From NCBI RefSeq assembly GCF_023898865.1, contig NZ_JAGSOV010000044.1:1-64000 (forward strand): a DNA stretch of 64,000 nucleotides, written 5' to 3'. This DNA is from Pseudonocardia humida. Its GTDB lineage: Bacteria; Actinomycetota; Actinomycetes; Mycobacteriales; Pseudonocardiaceae. Made by a program: the position numbers and the translations under genes. Under the pieces are notes generated by a model that was given only the letters and a program-made list of their open reading frames with translations, was not told the DNA's origin and ran no database searches. Below are positions 17,476-25,208 of the stretch, in pieces (positions within the stretch are counted from its first letter, which is position 1; every line of letters starts with the position of its first letter).

Positions 17476-18234
17476 CTACCAGATGGCGCGCAGGGCAGCG
17501 GGCCCGTCGGGCACCTCGCCCCGCCCGTCGAGGGTGGCCTCGCCGCGGGAGGACTGGCTGCCGAACCGCAGCCGCGCGTCGACGACCCCGGGGCCGAGCA
17601 CCGAACCGCCCAGCACGCCGCGCTCCGTGGGGGGCGCGGGGGTCGACGACGAGGCGGTGCCCCCGGCGCCGAAGGCCAGCGCGCCGAGCGCGAGCCCGGA
17701 CACCGCGACGCCGGTGCCGAGCCGGATGCCGCGCGGGACCGGGCGGCGCCTGCCGTGGTCGGCGGCGGTGCGCCGGTCCAGGCCGGCCGGGGCGACGTGC
17801 TCCGCGGGCTCGACGACGTCGGTCTGCGCGGCGGGCGGTGTCGCGCGCTGCGCGGAGAGCGCGGTGGAACGGGTGCGAATGGCGGCGCGCTCGGGCCGCT
17901 CGGGACGCGCACGGGTGACGAACTGGCCGTCCTCGCTCAGCGCCAGGTCGGCGGGGGCGGCGGGCAGATCGGCGTGCTGCGGGATGGAGCGCAGGGACGA
18001 CAGCAGCGAGGACGGCAGCTGCGGCCCGGCCGCGGTGCGCAGCGCCACGCGGGCCTGCGTCTGCGCCACGACCTCGGCCGCGCACTCGCGGCAGCTCGCG
18101 GCGTGCCGGGTGGCGCGCTCGCGGGGGCCCGCGTCGAGCTCGTCGTCGACGAAGGCCACGATGGCGTCCAGGGTCAGGTGGTCCTCTCCCCAGTCCGGAG
18201 CCGTGACCGTGATCCGCCAGCGCCCCTCGCTCAC
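17476..18234 (-). CDS. rseA: Anti-sigma factor RseA (zinc-binding)
   Basis: 252 residues. The anti-sigma domain carries the HxxxCxxC zinc motif as His44, Cys48 and Cys51 (RHAASCREC). A long low-complexity linker and a hydrophobic segment (about GTGVAVSGLALGALAFGAG) follow, so the protein may be membrane-anchored with its tail outside. It should hold SigE inactive and release it on surface or redox stress, as its M. tuberculosis counterpart Rv1222 does. The GTG start overlaps the sigE stop by four bases (GTGA), showing tight coupling. Confidence 0.88.
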   Translation of the reverse strand: MSEGRWRITVTAPDWGEDHLTLDAIVAFVDDELDAGPRERATRHAASCRECAAEVVAQTQARVALRTAAGPQLPSSLLSSLRSIPQHADLPAAPADLALSEDGQFVTRARPERPERAAIRTRSTALSAQRATPPAAQTDVVEPAEHVAPAGLDRRTAADHGRRRPVPRGIRLGTGVAVSGLALGALAFGAGGTASSSTPAPPTERGVLGGSVLGPGVVDARLRFGSQSSRGEATLDGRGEVPDGPAALRAIW

Positions 18235-18854
18235 CCGTGGACCTCCTCCAGCTCCGGCTCCTCGGCGGACTTCCCCGACTCGCTCGCGGCCGCGGCGCGG
18301 TGGCGCTCCAGCGACGCGCGCAGCGCCGCCCGGCCGCGGTGGATCCTGCTCCGCACGGTACCCAGCTTCACCCCGAGGGTGGCGCCGATCTCCTCGTACG
18401 ACAGCCCCTCCACGTCGCACAGGACGACGGCGGCCCGGAACTCCGGCGGCAGCTCGTCGAGCGCGGCCTGCAGCATCGGGTCGAGGTGGGTGTCGGAGAA
18501 GACCTGCTCGGGCTCCGGGCCGAGGCCCGGGATGCGGTCGGAGTCGTCGGGCAGCGCCTCCATGCGGATGCGCGTGCGCCTGCGGACCATGTCGAGGAAG
18601 AGGTTCGTCGTGATCCGGTGCAGCCAGCCCTCGAACGTGCCGGGCCGGTAGGACGCCAGCGAGCGGAACACCCGGACGAACGTCTCCTGGGTGAGGTCCT
18701 CGGCGTCGTGCGGGTTGCCGGTGAGCCGGTAGGCGAGCCGGTAGACGCGGTCGGCGTGGTCCCGGACGACCTCGTCCCAGCTCGGCGGCGTCCATTCGGC
18801 GTCCTCGCCGGGCAACACGACGCCGCTCGGCGCCGTGACGGGGCCCTCGATCAT
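18231..18854 (-). CDS. sigE: ECF sigma factor SigE
   Basis: Extracytoplasmic-function sigma factor, 207 residues from the ATG at 18854. Region 2 (YRLAYRLTGNPHDAEDLTQETFVRVF) recognises the -10 element, and region 4 (GLSYEEIGATLGVKLGTVRSRIHRGRAALR) the -35. AGGAGG lies 11 bases before this ATG. A GTG at 18932 would add 26 residues without a ribosome site; mycobacterial SigE also has alternative starts, so both may be used. A GGAAC element on the minus strand at 18969-18973 is a candidate self-recognised -35. RseA, encoded just downstream, is the expected inhibitor. Confidence 0.88.
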   Translation of the reverse strand: MIEGPVTAPSGVVLPGEDAEWTPPSWDEVVRDHADRVYRLAYRLTGNPHDAEDLTQETFVRVFRSLASYRPGTFEGWLHRITTNLFLDMVRRRTRIRMEALPDDSDRIPGLGPEPEQVFSDTHLDPMLQAALDELPPEFRAAVVLCDVEGLSYEEIGATLGVKLGTVRSRIHRGRAALRASLERHRAAAASESGKSAEEPELEEVHG

Positions 18855-18986
18855 CCTGGGTCGCACCTCCTGCAGCGGGTCGTGCCATCCGCCGAACGAA
18901 GGACCGGCCACACTTGTTCCCCGGCCCCTCACCGGTCGACGACCCCGACCGATGCCATCAGACTGCCCGTTCCCCGTGATGGGAGG

Positions 18987-19022
18987 GTGAGAACGGTCTG
19001 AGAGGAACCTGTGAAGTCACAG
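18987..19022. promoter_or_regulatory. Candidate regulator sites in the sigE / O-methyltransferase spacer
   Basis: Two features lie in the 228-bp divergent spacer. GTGAG at 18987 and CTGAG at 18998 are 11 bp apart, the same half-site and spacing as in the tandem repeats before the two-component operon at 51769-51806. Just beyond it, CTGTGA and TCACAG (19009-19022) form an inverted repeat with two bases between the arms. In mycobacteria the response regulator MprA acts on sigE, so a similar input here is reasonable but untested. Confidence 0.4.
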
Positions 19023-19082
19023 ATGCACCCGTCCGGGCCAGGTTGCGCGGGTCCCGGGGGGACCGGGCAGTAGCCTTCGACC

Positions 19083-19733
19083 ATGACCGGCCATCCGGAC
19101 GGGTCCGTCGACCCGTGGTCGCTGCGCGACCACACCGAGGACTACCTCGCCGAGGACGAGGTGCTGCTCGCCGCGCGCGACGCCGCCACCCAGCTCGGCA
19201 GCACCCCGGTGAGCCCGGGGGCGGGCGCGGGCCTGCGGTTCCTCGCCGCCACGATCAACGCCAAGGCCGTCGTGGAGATCGGCACCGGGGCCGGCCTGAG
19301 CGGCCTGTGGCTGCTGCGCGGCATGACCCCCGACGGCGTCCTCACCTCGATCGACATCGACCCCGAGTTCCAACGGGTGGCCCGCAGGGCGTTCACCGCG
19401 GGCGGGCACGGCCCGTCCCGGCTGAGGCTGATCAACGGCCTGGGCCTGGAGGTCCTCCCCCGCCTCACCGACGGCGGCTACGACCTGGTCTTCATCGACA
19501 CCGACCCGACCGACCACCCCCGCTACCTCGACGAGGCCGTGCGCCTGCTGCGCAACGGCGGCATCGTGGTCCTGAACCACGCCCTGGCGACCGGCGTCCC
19601 CGACCCCGACTCCGACGCCCCCGCCCCCGTCCTGCTGCGCGAAGCCGCCCGCCAGGTCCGCAGCGACGACCGCCTGGTCCCGATGCTGCTCCCGCTGGGC
19701 AACGGCCTCCTGGCCGCGGTCAAGAAGACCTGA
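19083..19733 (+). CDS. SAM-dependent O-methyltransferase (Rv1220c-like)
   Basis: 216 residues, family 3 (caffeoyl-CoA/catechol-type) O-methyltransferase. The SAM-binding motif is VVEIGTGAGLSGLWLL, followed by the acidic strand end TSIDIDPEFQ. The family's metal-site aspartates are probably in FIDTDPTDHPRYLDEA. It is divergent from sigE, as Rv1220c is in M. tuberculosis. The substrate is unknown. The coding sequence is followed by two hairpins that probably end its transcript. Confidence 0.83.
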   Translation: MTGHPDGSVDPWSLRDHTEDYLAEDEVLLAARDAATQLGSTPVSPGAGAGLRFLAATINAKAVVEIGTGAGLSGLWLLRGMTPDGVLTSIDIDPEFQRVARRAFTAGGHGPSRLRLINGLGLEVLPRLTDGGYDLVFIDTDPTDHPRYLDEAVRLLRNGGIVVLNHALATGVPDPDSDAPAPVLLREAARQVRSDDRLVPMLLPLGNGLLAAVKKT

Positions 19734-19761
19734 CCCTCCCCACCCCCGCCTTCCCGACGGA

Positions 19762-19820
19762 CGTTGAGCGAGCGCGCACCTCGCTCAACGGGGTTGGCCG
19801 AGTGCCCCTCTCGCTCGGCC
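19762..19820 (+). terminator. Two hairpins after the O-methyltransferase
   Basis: The first hairpin has an 11-bp perfect stem, CGTTGAGCGAG (19762-19772) with CTCGCTCAACG (19780-19790), and a seven-base loop. The second has a 7-bp stem, GGCCGAG (19796-19802) with CTCGGCC (19814-19820). They start 29 bases past the stop codon. Tandem hairpins without U-runs are common actinobacterial terminators. Confidence 0.65.
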
Positions 19821-19922
19821 GATGCGCCGCGCCAGCGGCGCGAGGTGAGGCCAGGCGCGACGGCGCGCAGCGCCACTCCCCTCCCGAGGCCCCTGCTTGA
19901 TCTGAGGTCGCCCGCCGCGTAA

Positions 19923-20058
19923 GCGCCTCTCACCCCGCCTTCGACCCACTCGCTCGCCCGAGGCTGGGCACGCCACCCCGCAACGTCCCTGCCTACTGAA
20001 GGCGTCCGCGCGGGTCCGCTCCGGGAGAAGAGCGCGTCGAAGGCGGGGTGAAGAGCGC
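19923..20058. repeat. Long inverted repeat flanking a 90-bp core
   Basis: CACCCCGCCTTCGAC (19931-19945) is the perfect reverse complement of 20036-20050. GCGC blocks outside each arm also match, extending the similarity with a few mismatches to about 23 bp per arm. The arms enclose about 90 bp with no coding sense. A small non-autonomous element or a structured RNA are both possible. Confidence 0.45.
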
Positions 20059-20161
20059 CTCCGGCGGGCCTCGGCTCCAGCAGGGGGCACTTCTCCGGGG
20101 GGCTGCCGGGGGAGATGGCGGGCTTCGGCGGGGGTCCCGGGGCACCGCGCGCACCGGGTGG

Positions 20162-20195
20162 CCACCGCGCACACGTCCCGACATGTGCGCGGTGG
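20162..20195. terminator. Hairpin of the GCGCAC repeat family, copy 2
   Basis: CCACCGCGCACA (20162-20173) pairs perfectly with TGTGCGCGGTGG (20184-20195) around the loop CGTCCCGACA. Stem and loop closely match copy 1 at 5317-5354, including the GTCC(T/C)GAC centre. Confidence 0.6.
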
Positions 20196-20265
20196 AGAGT
20201 AGGGGCGCGCGGTGGCCGGTGGGTGTGCGCGGTCCGCGGTCGCGGAGCGCACCCCACCAAAGCGG

Positions 20266-20312
20266 ACGAGAGTGGCTCTCGTCCCGCCCAGCGCAACGAG
20301 AGTCGCTCTCGT
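20266..20312 (-). terminator. Tandem ACGAGAG hairpins after glgC
   Basis: Two nearly identical short palindromes, ACGAGAG-TGG-CTCTCGT (20266-20282) and ACGAGAG-TCG-CTCTCGT (20296-20312), lie 13 bases apart, just beyond the glgC stop at 20326. The arms can also pair between copies. They are the likely glgC terminator. Confidence 0.6.
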
Positions 20313-20325
20313 GCGTGCGGAGGGC

Positions 20326-21576
20326 TCAGAGCGCGGTGGCGCCCTTGCCGATCACGACGACGCCGCCCTGGCTGACCGTGTACCTGGCGCGGTCGAGGGA
20401 GAGGTCGACGCCGACGAGGGCTCCGTCGGGCACCGACACGTTCTTGTCCAGGATCGCCCCGCGGACCACGGCCCCGCGGCCCACCCGGGTGCCCGGGAGG
20501 ACGACCGAGTCGGACACCTCGGCGCCGGCTTCGATGCGGACGTTGGGGCTGATCACCGAGCGGCGGACGATGGCGCCGGAGATGATCGTGCCCGCGCCGA
20601 CGATCGAGTCCTGGGCGATGCCGCCCTCGACGAACTTGGCCGGGGGCAGCGGGGCGGAGGCCGTGCGGATGGGCCAGCGCTCGTTGTAGAGGTTGAAGAT
20701 GGGGTGCACCGAGACGAGGTCGGTGTGGGCCTCGTAGTAGGCGTCGAGGGTGCCGACGTCGCGCCAGTAGCCTGCGTCGCGGTCGGTGGCGCCGGGGACG
20801 ACGTTGTCGGCGAAGTCGTACACGTACGCGTCGCCCTGGTCGACCATGCGCGGGATGATGTCGCCGCCCATGTCGTGGTCGGAGTCGTCGTCCTCGGCGT
20901 CGGCGCGCAGGGCGTCGAGCAGGGCCTCGGTGGTGAAGATGTAGTTGCCCATGGAGGCGAAGGTGACGTCGGGGTCGTCGGGGGTGCCGGGCGGCTCGGA
21001 GGGCTTCTCCAGGAACTCGGTGATGTGCCCGTCGGCGTCGGAGTTGATCACGCCGAAGGCCTTGGCCTCGGCGCGCGGCACCCGGATGCCGGCCACCGTG
21101 CACCCGGCGCCGCTGGCCACGTGCTGGGCCAGCATCTGGCTGGGGTCCATGCGGTAGACGTGGTCGGCGCCGAACACCGCGATGTAGTCGGGGTGCTCGT
21201 CGTAGACGAGGTTGAGGCTCTGGTAGATCGCGTCGGCGCTGCCGGTGTACCAGCGGCGCCCGAGCCGCTGCTGGGCCGGGACGGTGGTGATGTACTGCCC
21301 CAGCACGCTGGACAGCCGCCACGTGGTGGAGATGTGGCGGTCGAGCGAGTGCGACTTGTACTGCGTGAGCACGCAGATGCGGTGCAGCCCGGCGTTGACC
21401 AGGTTGGACAGCACGAAGTCGATGAGCCGGTAGTTGCCGCCGAAGGGCACGGCGGGCTTGGCCCGGTCGGCGGTGAGCGGCCACAGCCGCTTGCCCTCGC
21501 CACCGGCGAGGACGATGCCCAGCACGTTGGCCGAGAAGCCCTGCGGGAGGGCGACGGTGGTGCGTGCGCCGGTCAT
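20326..21576 (-). CDS. glgC: Glucose-1-phosphate adenylyltransferase
   Basis: 416 residues, making ADP-glucose from glucose-1-phosphate and ATP. The nucleotidyltransferase signature is GIVLAGGEGKRLWPLTADRAKPAVPFGG, and SADAIYQSLN and the GADHVYRMD metal-site region follow. The C-terminal quarter is a left-handed beta helix with hexapeptide turns (ISPNVRIEAGAEVSDSVVLPG). The ATG at 21576 is preceded by GGGGTGG. It is divergent from glgM, which uses ADP-glucose, so the two form one pathway with a shared 197-bp promoter region. It is the M. tuberculosis Rv1213 counterpart. Confidence 0.93.
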   Translation of the reverse strand: MTGARTTVALPQGFSANVLGIVLAGGEGKRLWPLTADRAKPAVPFGGNYRLIDFVLSNLVNAGLHRICVLTQYKSHSLDRHISTTWRLSSVLGQYITTVPAQQRLGRRWYTGSADAIYQSLNLVYDEHPDYIAVFGADHVYRMDPSQMLAQHVASGAGCTVAGIRVPRAEAKAFGVINSDADGHITEFLEKPSEPPGTPDDPDVTFASMGNYIFTTEALLDALRADAEDDDSDHDMGGDIIPRMVDQGDAYVYDFADNVVPGATDRDAGYWRDVGTLDAYYEAHTDLVSVHPIFNLYNERWPIRTASAPLPPAKFVEGGIAQDSIVGAGTIISGAIVRRSVISPNVRIEAGAEVSDSVVLPGTRVGRGAVVRGAILDKNVSVPDGALVGVDLSLDRARYTVSQGGVVVIGKGATAL

Positions 21577-21773
21577 GCGGTCCACCCCACGATGACGGGG
21601 CCCGTGGTGCTCACCGCGCTCGTCGCGGGTTCCGGACCGGTCGGCAGCGTCGTCACCTGGCCGACAGTAGTGCGCGACCGTGCGGGAGGGCCACACGGAG
21701 CGGATGTCGGGTGGGCGAACTCGGTGCGGGCAAACCCCCCCTCGCGGCACCCTCCAGGGGCTACCGTCGCCGC

Positions 21774-22943
21774 GTGCGGATCGGCCTGCTCACCCGAGAG
21801 TTCCCCCCGGACGTCTACGGCGGGGCGGGAGTGCACGTCGAGTACCTGGCGCCGGCCCTGGCCGGGCTGGTCGACGTGGAGGTGCACTGCTTCGGCGAGC
21901 CGCGCCCGGCGCCGCCGGGGATCGCGGTGCGCGCCTACCAGCCGCCGTCCGCGCTGGAGGAGGCCAACCCGGCGCTGCAGACCCTCGGCGTCGACCTGTC
22001 GATGGTGGCCGGGCTGGGCGGGGTCGACCTGGCCCACTCGCACACCTGGTACGCCAACATGGCCGGGCACCTGGCCAAGGTCCTGCACGGCGTCCCGCAC
22101 GTCGTGACGGCGCACTCGCTGGAGCCGCGCCGGCCGTGGAAGGCCGAGCAGCTCGGCGGCGGCTACCGGTTGTCGTCGTGGGTGGAGCGCACGGCCTACG
22201 AGTCGGCCGACGCCGTGATCGCGGTCAGCGAGGGCATGCGCCGCGACGTGCTCGACTGCTACCCGGCGCTCGACCCGGCCCGCGTGCACGTCGTGCACAA
22301 CGGCATCGACACCGGCTTCTACCAGCCCGACCCGGCCCGGGACGCGCTGCTGCGCGCCGGCGTCGACCCCGACCGCCCGAGCGTGGTGTTCGTGGGCCGG
22401 ATCACCCGCCAGAAGGGCGTGGGCCACCTGGTGGCCGCGGCCCACCACATCGACCCCGAGGCGCAGATCGTGCTCTGCGCGGGCGCCCCGGACACCCGCG
22501 AGATCGCCGAGGAGACCGAGCGGGCGGTGGCCGAGCTGAGCGCGGCCCGCCGGCACGTCGTCTGGGTGCGCGGGATGCTGCCCACGGCCGACGTCCGCCA
22601 GCTCCTGTCGGCGGCGACGGTGTTCGTGTGCCCGTCGGTGTACGAGCCGCTGGGCATCGTCAACCTGGAGGCGATGGGCTGCGGCACCGCGGTGGTGGCC
22701 TCCGACGTCGGCGGCATCCCCGAGGTGGTGGCCGACGGCGAGACGGGGCTGCTGGTGCACTTCGACGAGCACGGGGTCGAGGAGTTCCGCTCGGGGCTGG
22801 CCGCCGCGGTGAACGCGCTGCTGGCCGACCCGGCGCGGGCGGCGGCGATGGGCGCCGCGGGCCGCGAGCGCGCCGTGCGGGAGTTCGCCTGGACGCAGGC
22901 GGCGGCACGGACGGTGGAGATCTACCGGGGCCTGCTGCCCTGA
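21774..22943 (+). CDS. glgM: Alpha-maltose-1-phosphate synthase (GlgM, GlgA-type glycosyltransferase)
   Basis: 389 residues, GT-B glycosyltransferase of family GT4. The N-terminal lobe begins VRIGLLTREFPPDVYGGAGVH. The donor site is FVGRITRQKG, and the EX7E-type motif lies in SVYEPLGIVNLEAMGCG. The Rv1212c relative makes maltose-1-phosphate from ADP-glucose and glucose-1-phosphate, feeding GlgE-type alpha-glucan synthesis; older annotations call it glycogen synthase. The GTG start at 21774 follows a TACCGT -10-like hexamer at 21762-21767, so the message may be leaderless. It is divergent from glgC. Confidence 0.9.
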   Translation: MRIGLLTREFPPDVYGGAGVHVEYLAPALAGLVDVEVHCFGEPRPAPPGIAVRAYQPPSALEEANPALQTLGVDLSMVAGLGGVDLAHSHTWYANMAGHLAKVLHGVPHVVTAHSLEPRRPWKAEQLGGGYRLSSWVERTAYESADAVIAVSEGMRRDVLDCYPALDPARVHVVHNGIDTGFYQPDPARDALLRAGVDPDRPSVVFVGRITRQKGVGHLVAAAHHIDPEAQIVLCAGAPDTREIAEETERAVAELSAARRHVVWVRGMLPTADVRQLLSAATVFVCPSVYEPLGIVNLEAMGCGTAVVASDVGGIPEVVADGETGLLVHFDEHGVEEFRSGLAAAVNALLADPARAAAMGAAGRERAVREFAWTQAAARTVEIYRGLLP

Positions 22944-22959
22944 GGTCGTGGGCGGGGCG

Positions 22960-23514
22960 TCACGCCCGGCCCCTGACCCGGGCGCGGTGGGCGGCCACGG
23001 CCGAGCGGTTGGCGCAGGGCCCGGAGCAGTAGCGGCGGGCGGCGTTGCGGGAGGTGTCGGCGAAGACCCGCTCGCAGCCATCGGCCGCGCACCTGCCGTG
23101 GCGGTCGACGCCGTACTCGGAGACCAGCATCGCCAGCGCGAACGCCGTGGTGGCCCGGACCCGCTCGACGAGGTCGGCCTCCGGCGGCGAGTAGTGCAGG
23201 TGCCACGGCTGTCCGTCGTGGCCGGACAGGTGCGGTTCGACGGTGACGTCGGCCAGCAGCCCGTTGACCGCGGCCGCGGCGGCGTCCAGGTCGGGGGCGT
23301 CGAAGACGGTGCGCAGCCGGCGCGCCCATGCCCGCATGGCGGGCTCGACCGAGGCGGGCGCCCGCGCGGCCAGGAAGTTGGCCTCCCGCAGCACGGCGCG
23401 CATGCGGTCGGGGGCCGGCTTGTCCTCGGCCGGCTCGCCGCGGGTCCGCGAGATCGCGTTCACCAGCGCGACGGCGGCTCCCAGCGCGTCGCTGCGGTAA
23501 CCGATGAAGTCCAT
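22960..23514 (-). CDS. ABATE/CGNR zinc-finger putative regulator
   Basis: 184 residues. The N-terminal ABATE domain is a stress-induced regulator fold. The C-terminal treble-clef CGNR finger, about 40 residues, has its cysteines in CAADGCERVF and YCSGPCANR; the family name comes from the CxNR box, here CANR. The family is thought to bind DNA. The ATG at 23514 is preceded by AT-rich bases (TAATTGTTAA), unusual for this genome and a likely promoter. It is divergent from the small zinc-binding gene 43 bp away. Confidence 0.83.
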   Translation of the reverse strand: MDFIGYRSDALGAAVALVNAISRTRGEPAEDKPAPDRMRAVLREANFLAARAPASVEPAMRAWARRLRTVFDAPDLDAAAAAVNGLLADVTVEPHLSGHDGQPWHLHYSPPEADLVERVRATTAFALAMLVSEYGVDRHGRCAADGCERVFADTSRNAARRYCSGPCANRSAVAAHRARVRGRA

Positions 23515-23544
23515 TTAACAATTACTCCGGGGCGCCGATGGATG

Positions 23545-23557
23545 TAAGATGTGAAGA
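23545..23557 (+). promoter_or_regulatory. Leaderless-type promoter for the 62-residue zinc-ribbon gene
   Basis: TAAGAT at 23545-23550 lies seven bases before the GTG at 23558, the spacing at which transcription would start on the start codon itself. The opposite strand of the same 43-bp spacer carries an AT-rich promoter for the CGNR gene. Confidence 0.5.
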
Positions 23558-23746
23558 GTGAACACAGCTTACCGGGAGGAGCCCGCGGCAGCGTCCTGCG
23601 CGCGGTGCGGATGGCCGACGACCGAGGGCGCCGTGCTCTCGACGCACCACACGTCCGAGGGGTGGGTGCGCTACCGGCGCTGCCCGTGCGGCTCGGTCAC
23701 CATCGAGCTCGTACAGCTCGACGAGCGCCGCACCGTCCACGCCTGA
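23558..23746 (+). CDS. Small zinc-ribbon-like protein
   Basis: 62 residues with two cysteine pairs, CARC near residue 15 and CPCG near residue 43, which fits a zinc ribbon. Start GTG at 23558 follows a TAAGAT hexamer by seven bases, so the message may have no leader. The gene points away from the CGNR-finger gene and shares its 43-bp promoter region. The function is unknown. A hairpin at 23797-23837 ends it. Confidence 0.6.
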   Translation: MNTAYREEPAAASCARCGWPTTEGAVLSTHHTSEGWVRYRRCPCGSVTIELVQLDERRTVHA

Positions 23747-23796
23747 CGCGCGCCGGACCTGCGATCGAACCGACCGACCGGCCGGGGCAAACGCGA

Positions 23797-23837
23797 ACGG
23801 CACCCCCGCGCGGGCGAACCGCACGGGAGTGCCGTTA
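23797..23837. terminator. Bidirectional hairpin between convergent genes
   Basis: AACGGCAC (23797-23804) pairs with GTGCCGTT (23830-23837); adjacent C and G runs extend the stem with a bulge. It lies between the ends of the zinc-ribbon gene (23746) and the DUF3117 gene (23879), which converge. Confidence 0.6.
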
Positions 23838-23878
23838 ACGTGTCGTGGGAGCCCGCACCGCCGCGGGCCCGGGGTCGT

Positions 23879-24046
23879 TCAGCCGGCAGCGGCCTTGAGG
23901 GCGTCGCCGAGGTCGCTGGCCTCCTCGGCCGACATCTCGACGACCAGTCGACCTCCGCCCTCGAGGGGAACGCGCATCACGATGCCCCGACCCTCCTTGG
24001 TCACCTCCAGGGGACCGTCACCGGTCCGGGGCTTCATCGCCGCCAT
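23879..24046 (-). CDS. DUF3117 small protein (Rv1211-like)
   Basis: 55 residues, beginning MAAMKPRTGDGPLEV and ending DLGDALKAAAG. It is near-identical in pattern to the strongly conserved actinobacterial DUF3117 protein encoded between glgC/glgM and tag in M. tuberculosis (Rv1211). A GGAGGAGG ribosome site lies eight bases before the ATG at 24046. The family's function is unknown. It is acidic with a basic first third, and no cysteines are present. Conservation of sequence and place makes it certain to be a real gene despite its size. Confidence 0.9.
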   Translation of the reverse strand: MAAMKPRTGDGPLEVTKEGRGIVMRVPLEGGGRLVVEMSAEEASDLGDALKAAAG

Positions 24047-24187
24047 CTCCTGCCTCCTCCATCGTCGTTGCAGGGTGCCGCAACGCGGGGAGAGCGCGCG
24101 GCGGGGATGCTGCGAACATCTTTCCCCATCAGTCGGACGCGGGCGAAGCGGGAGCGATCAACTCGCCGAAGCGTTCACCCTCTGCGA

Positions 24188-24745
24188 CTACGGCGTCACT
24201 GCGCGCCAACACCCCTGGACGTGGTCGTCGACCAGGCCGGCGGCCTGCATCAGCGCGTAGCAGGTGGTCGGTCCGACGAAGCGCAGCCCCCGGCGCTTGA
24301 GCTCGCGGGCCATCGCCGTCGACTCCGGTGTGGTCGCCGGCACGTCGCCCATCGCGGCGGGTCGTACGCGTGTGGTCGGGTCGGGCGCGAACGACCAGAG
24401 CAGCTCGTCGAGCGGGACGTCGAGCTCCAGCACCCGCCCGGCGTTGTGGATCGTGGCCTCGATCTTGGCCCGGTTGCGGACGATGCCGGCGTCGCCGAGC
24501 AGGCGCTGGACGTCGGCGGGCCCGAACGCGGCCACCACCGCCGGGTCGAACCCGGCGAAGGCCGCCCGGAACGCCGGGCGCTTGCGCAGGATGACCAGCC
24601 AGGACAGCCCCGACTGGAAGGCCTCCAGGCTCAGCCGCTCGAACAGCGCCGTGACCCCGTGCAGGGGTCGGCCCCACTCGTCGTCGTGGTAGGCGATGTA
24701 GTCCGGGGCGCTCGTCGCCCAGGCGCAGCGCTGCGGCTCACCCAC
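24188..24745 (-). CDS. tag: DNA-3-methyladenine glycosylase I
   Basis: 185 residues. It removes N3-methyladenine from alkylated DNA as the first step of base excision repair. The zinc-site ligands are visible as Cys7 (RCAWA), His20 (YHDDEWG) and the C-terminal His and Cys in HVQGCW. FERLSLEAFQSGLSW is the family's helix-hairpin segment. By order it is the Rv1210 (tagA) counterpart. The ATG overlaps the SRPBCC gene upstream by eight bases, so both are part of one minus-strand operon. Confidence 0.92.
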   Translation of the reverse strand: MGEPQRCAWATSAPDYIAYHDDEWGRPLHGVTALFERLSLEAFQSGLSWLVILRKRPAFRAAFAGFDPAVVAAFGPADVQRLLGDAGIVRNRAKIEATIHNAGRVLELDVPLDELLWSFAPDPTTRVRPAAMGDVPATTPESTAMARELKRRGLRFVGPTTCYALMQAAGLVDDHVQGCWRAVTP

Positions 24746-25208
24746 CGGGCGCCCTCCGCGCCGCCTCGACCTGGCGGGCCATCCGGCGCAGCGAGTACCG
24801 CACCCCCCAGCGCATCGCCGGCCGCACGACCGGCCAGCCCAGCCGGCCCAGGGCCCCGAGGGGCAGGTCGAGCAGCTCGGTCCAGACGAACCGGGACCGC
24901 TCCGGCGCCAGCTCCACCACCTCGAAGACGCCCTCGCCGCGGATGACGCGCCCCAGGTGGCGCACGTCGCAGCGGTGCGGCGGCTCCCACCGCACGATCT
25001 CCATCCGGTCGGCGACCCCGAGCGGGCCGACGCCGGTGACCGCGGTCATCCGGGCCCCCAGGTGGCGCCCGTCGCCGGGCCCGTCGACCGAGACGCGCGT
25101 GCCGAGCATCCAGCGGCCCTGACCGGGCCAGTCGGTGACGGCGTCCCAGACGGCCTCGGCGGGGGCGTCGACGTCGACGGTGACGGTGATCTCCGCGGGA
25201 CGTCTCAC
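24738..25208 (-). CDS. SRPBCC (polyketide cyclase/START-like) family protein
   Basis: 156 residues with the helix-grip fold. It begins EITVTVDVDAPAEAVWDAVTDWPGQGRWM, the usual first strand, helix and entrance of the ligand cavity, and ends in a long amphipathic helix (GVRYSLRRMARQVEAA). Such proteins bind a hydrophobic ligand, and many in actinobacteria have no known job. The GTG start overlaps the DivIVA-like gene by four bases. It sits between that gene and tag in one operon. Confidence 0.75.
   Translation of the reverse strand: MRRPAEITVTVDVDAPAEAVWDAVTDWPGQGRWMLGTRVSVDGPGDGRHLGARMTAVTGVGPLGVADRMEIVRWEPPHRCDVRHLGRVIRGEGVFEVVELAPERSRFVWTELLDLPLGALGRLGWPVVRPAMRWGVRYSLRRMARQVEAARRAPGG

Larger units (their letters stand above)
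19821..20325. other. Gene-free stretch between the O-methyltransferase and glgC
   Basis: The whole gap between the two convergent genes is 592 bp, and I see no convincing gene in it. It contains the two hairpins just after the methyltransferase, a long interrupted inverted repeat (19923-20058), a copy of the GCGCAC hairpin family (20162-20195) and two tandem hairpins next to the glgC stop. Open frames across it have unnatural composition. Confidence 0.6.

Noticed and set aside
21564..21773. Longer start for glgM, about 70 codons upstream
   Set aside because: The family begins at the VRIGLLTREFPPD strand; the extension is unlike GlgM and overlaps the glgC promoter region.
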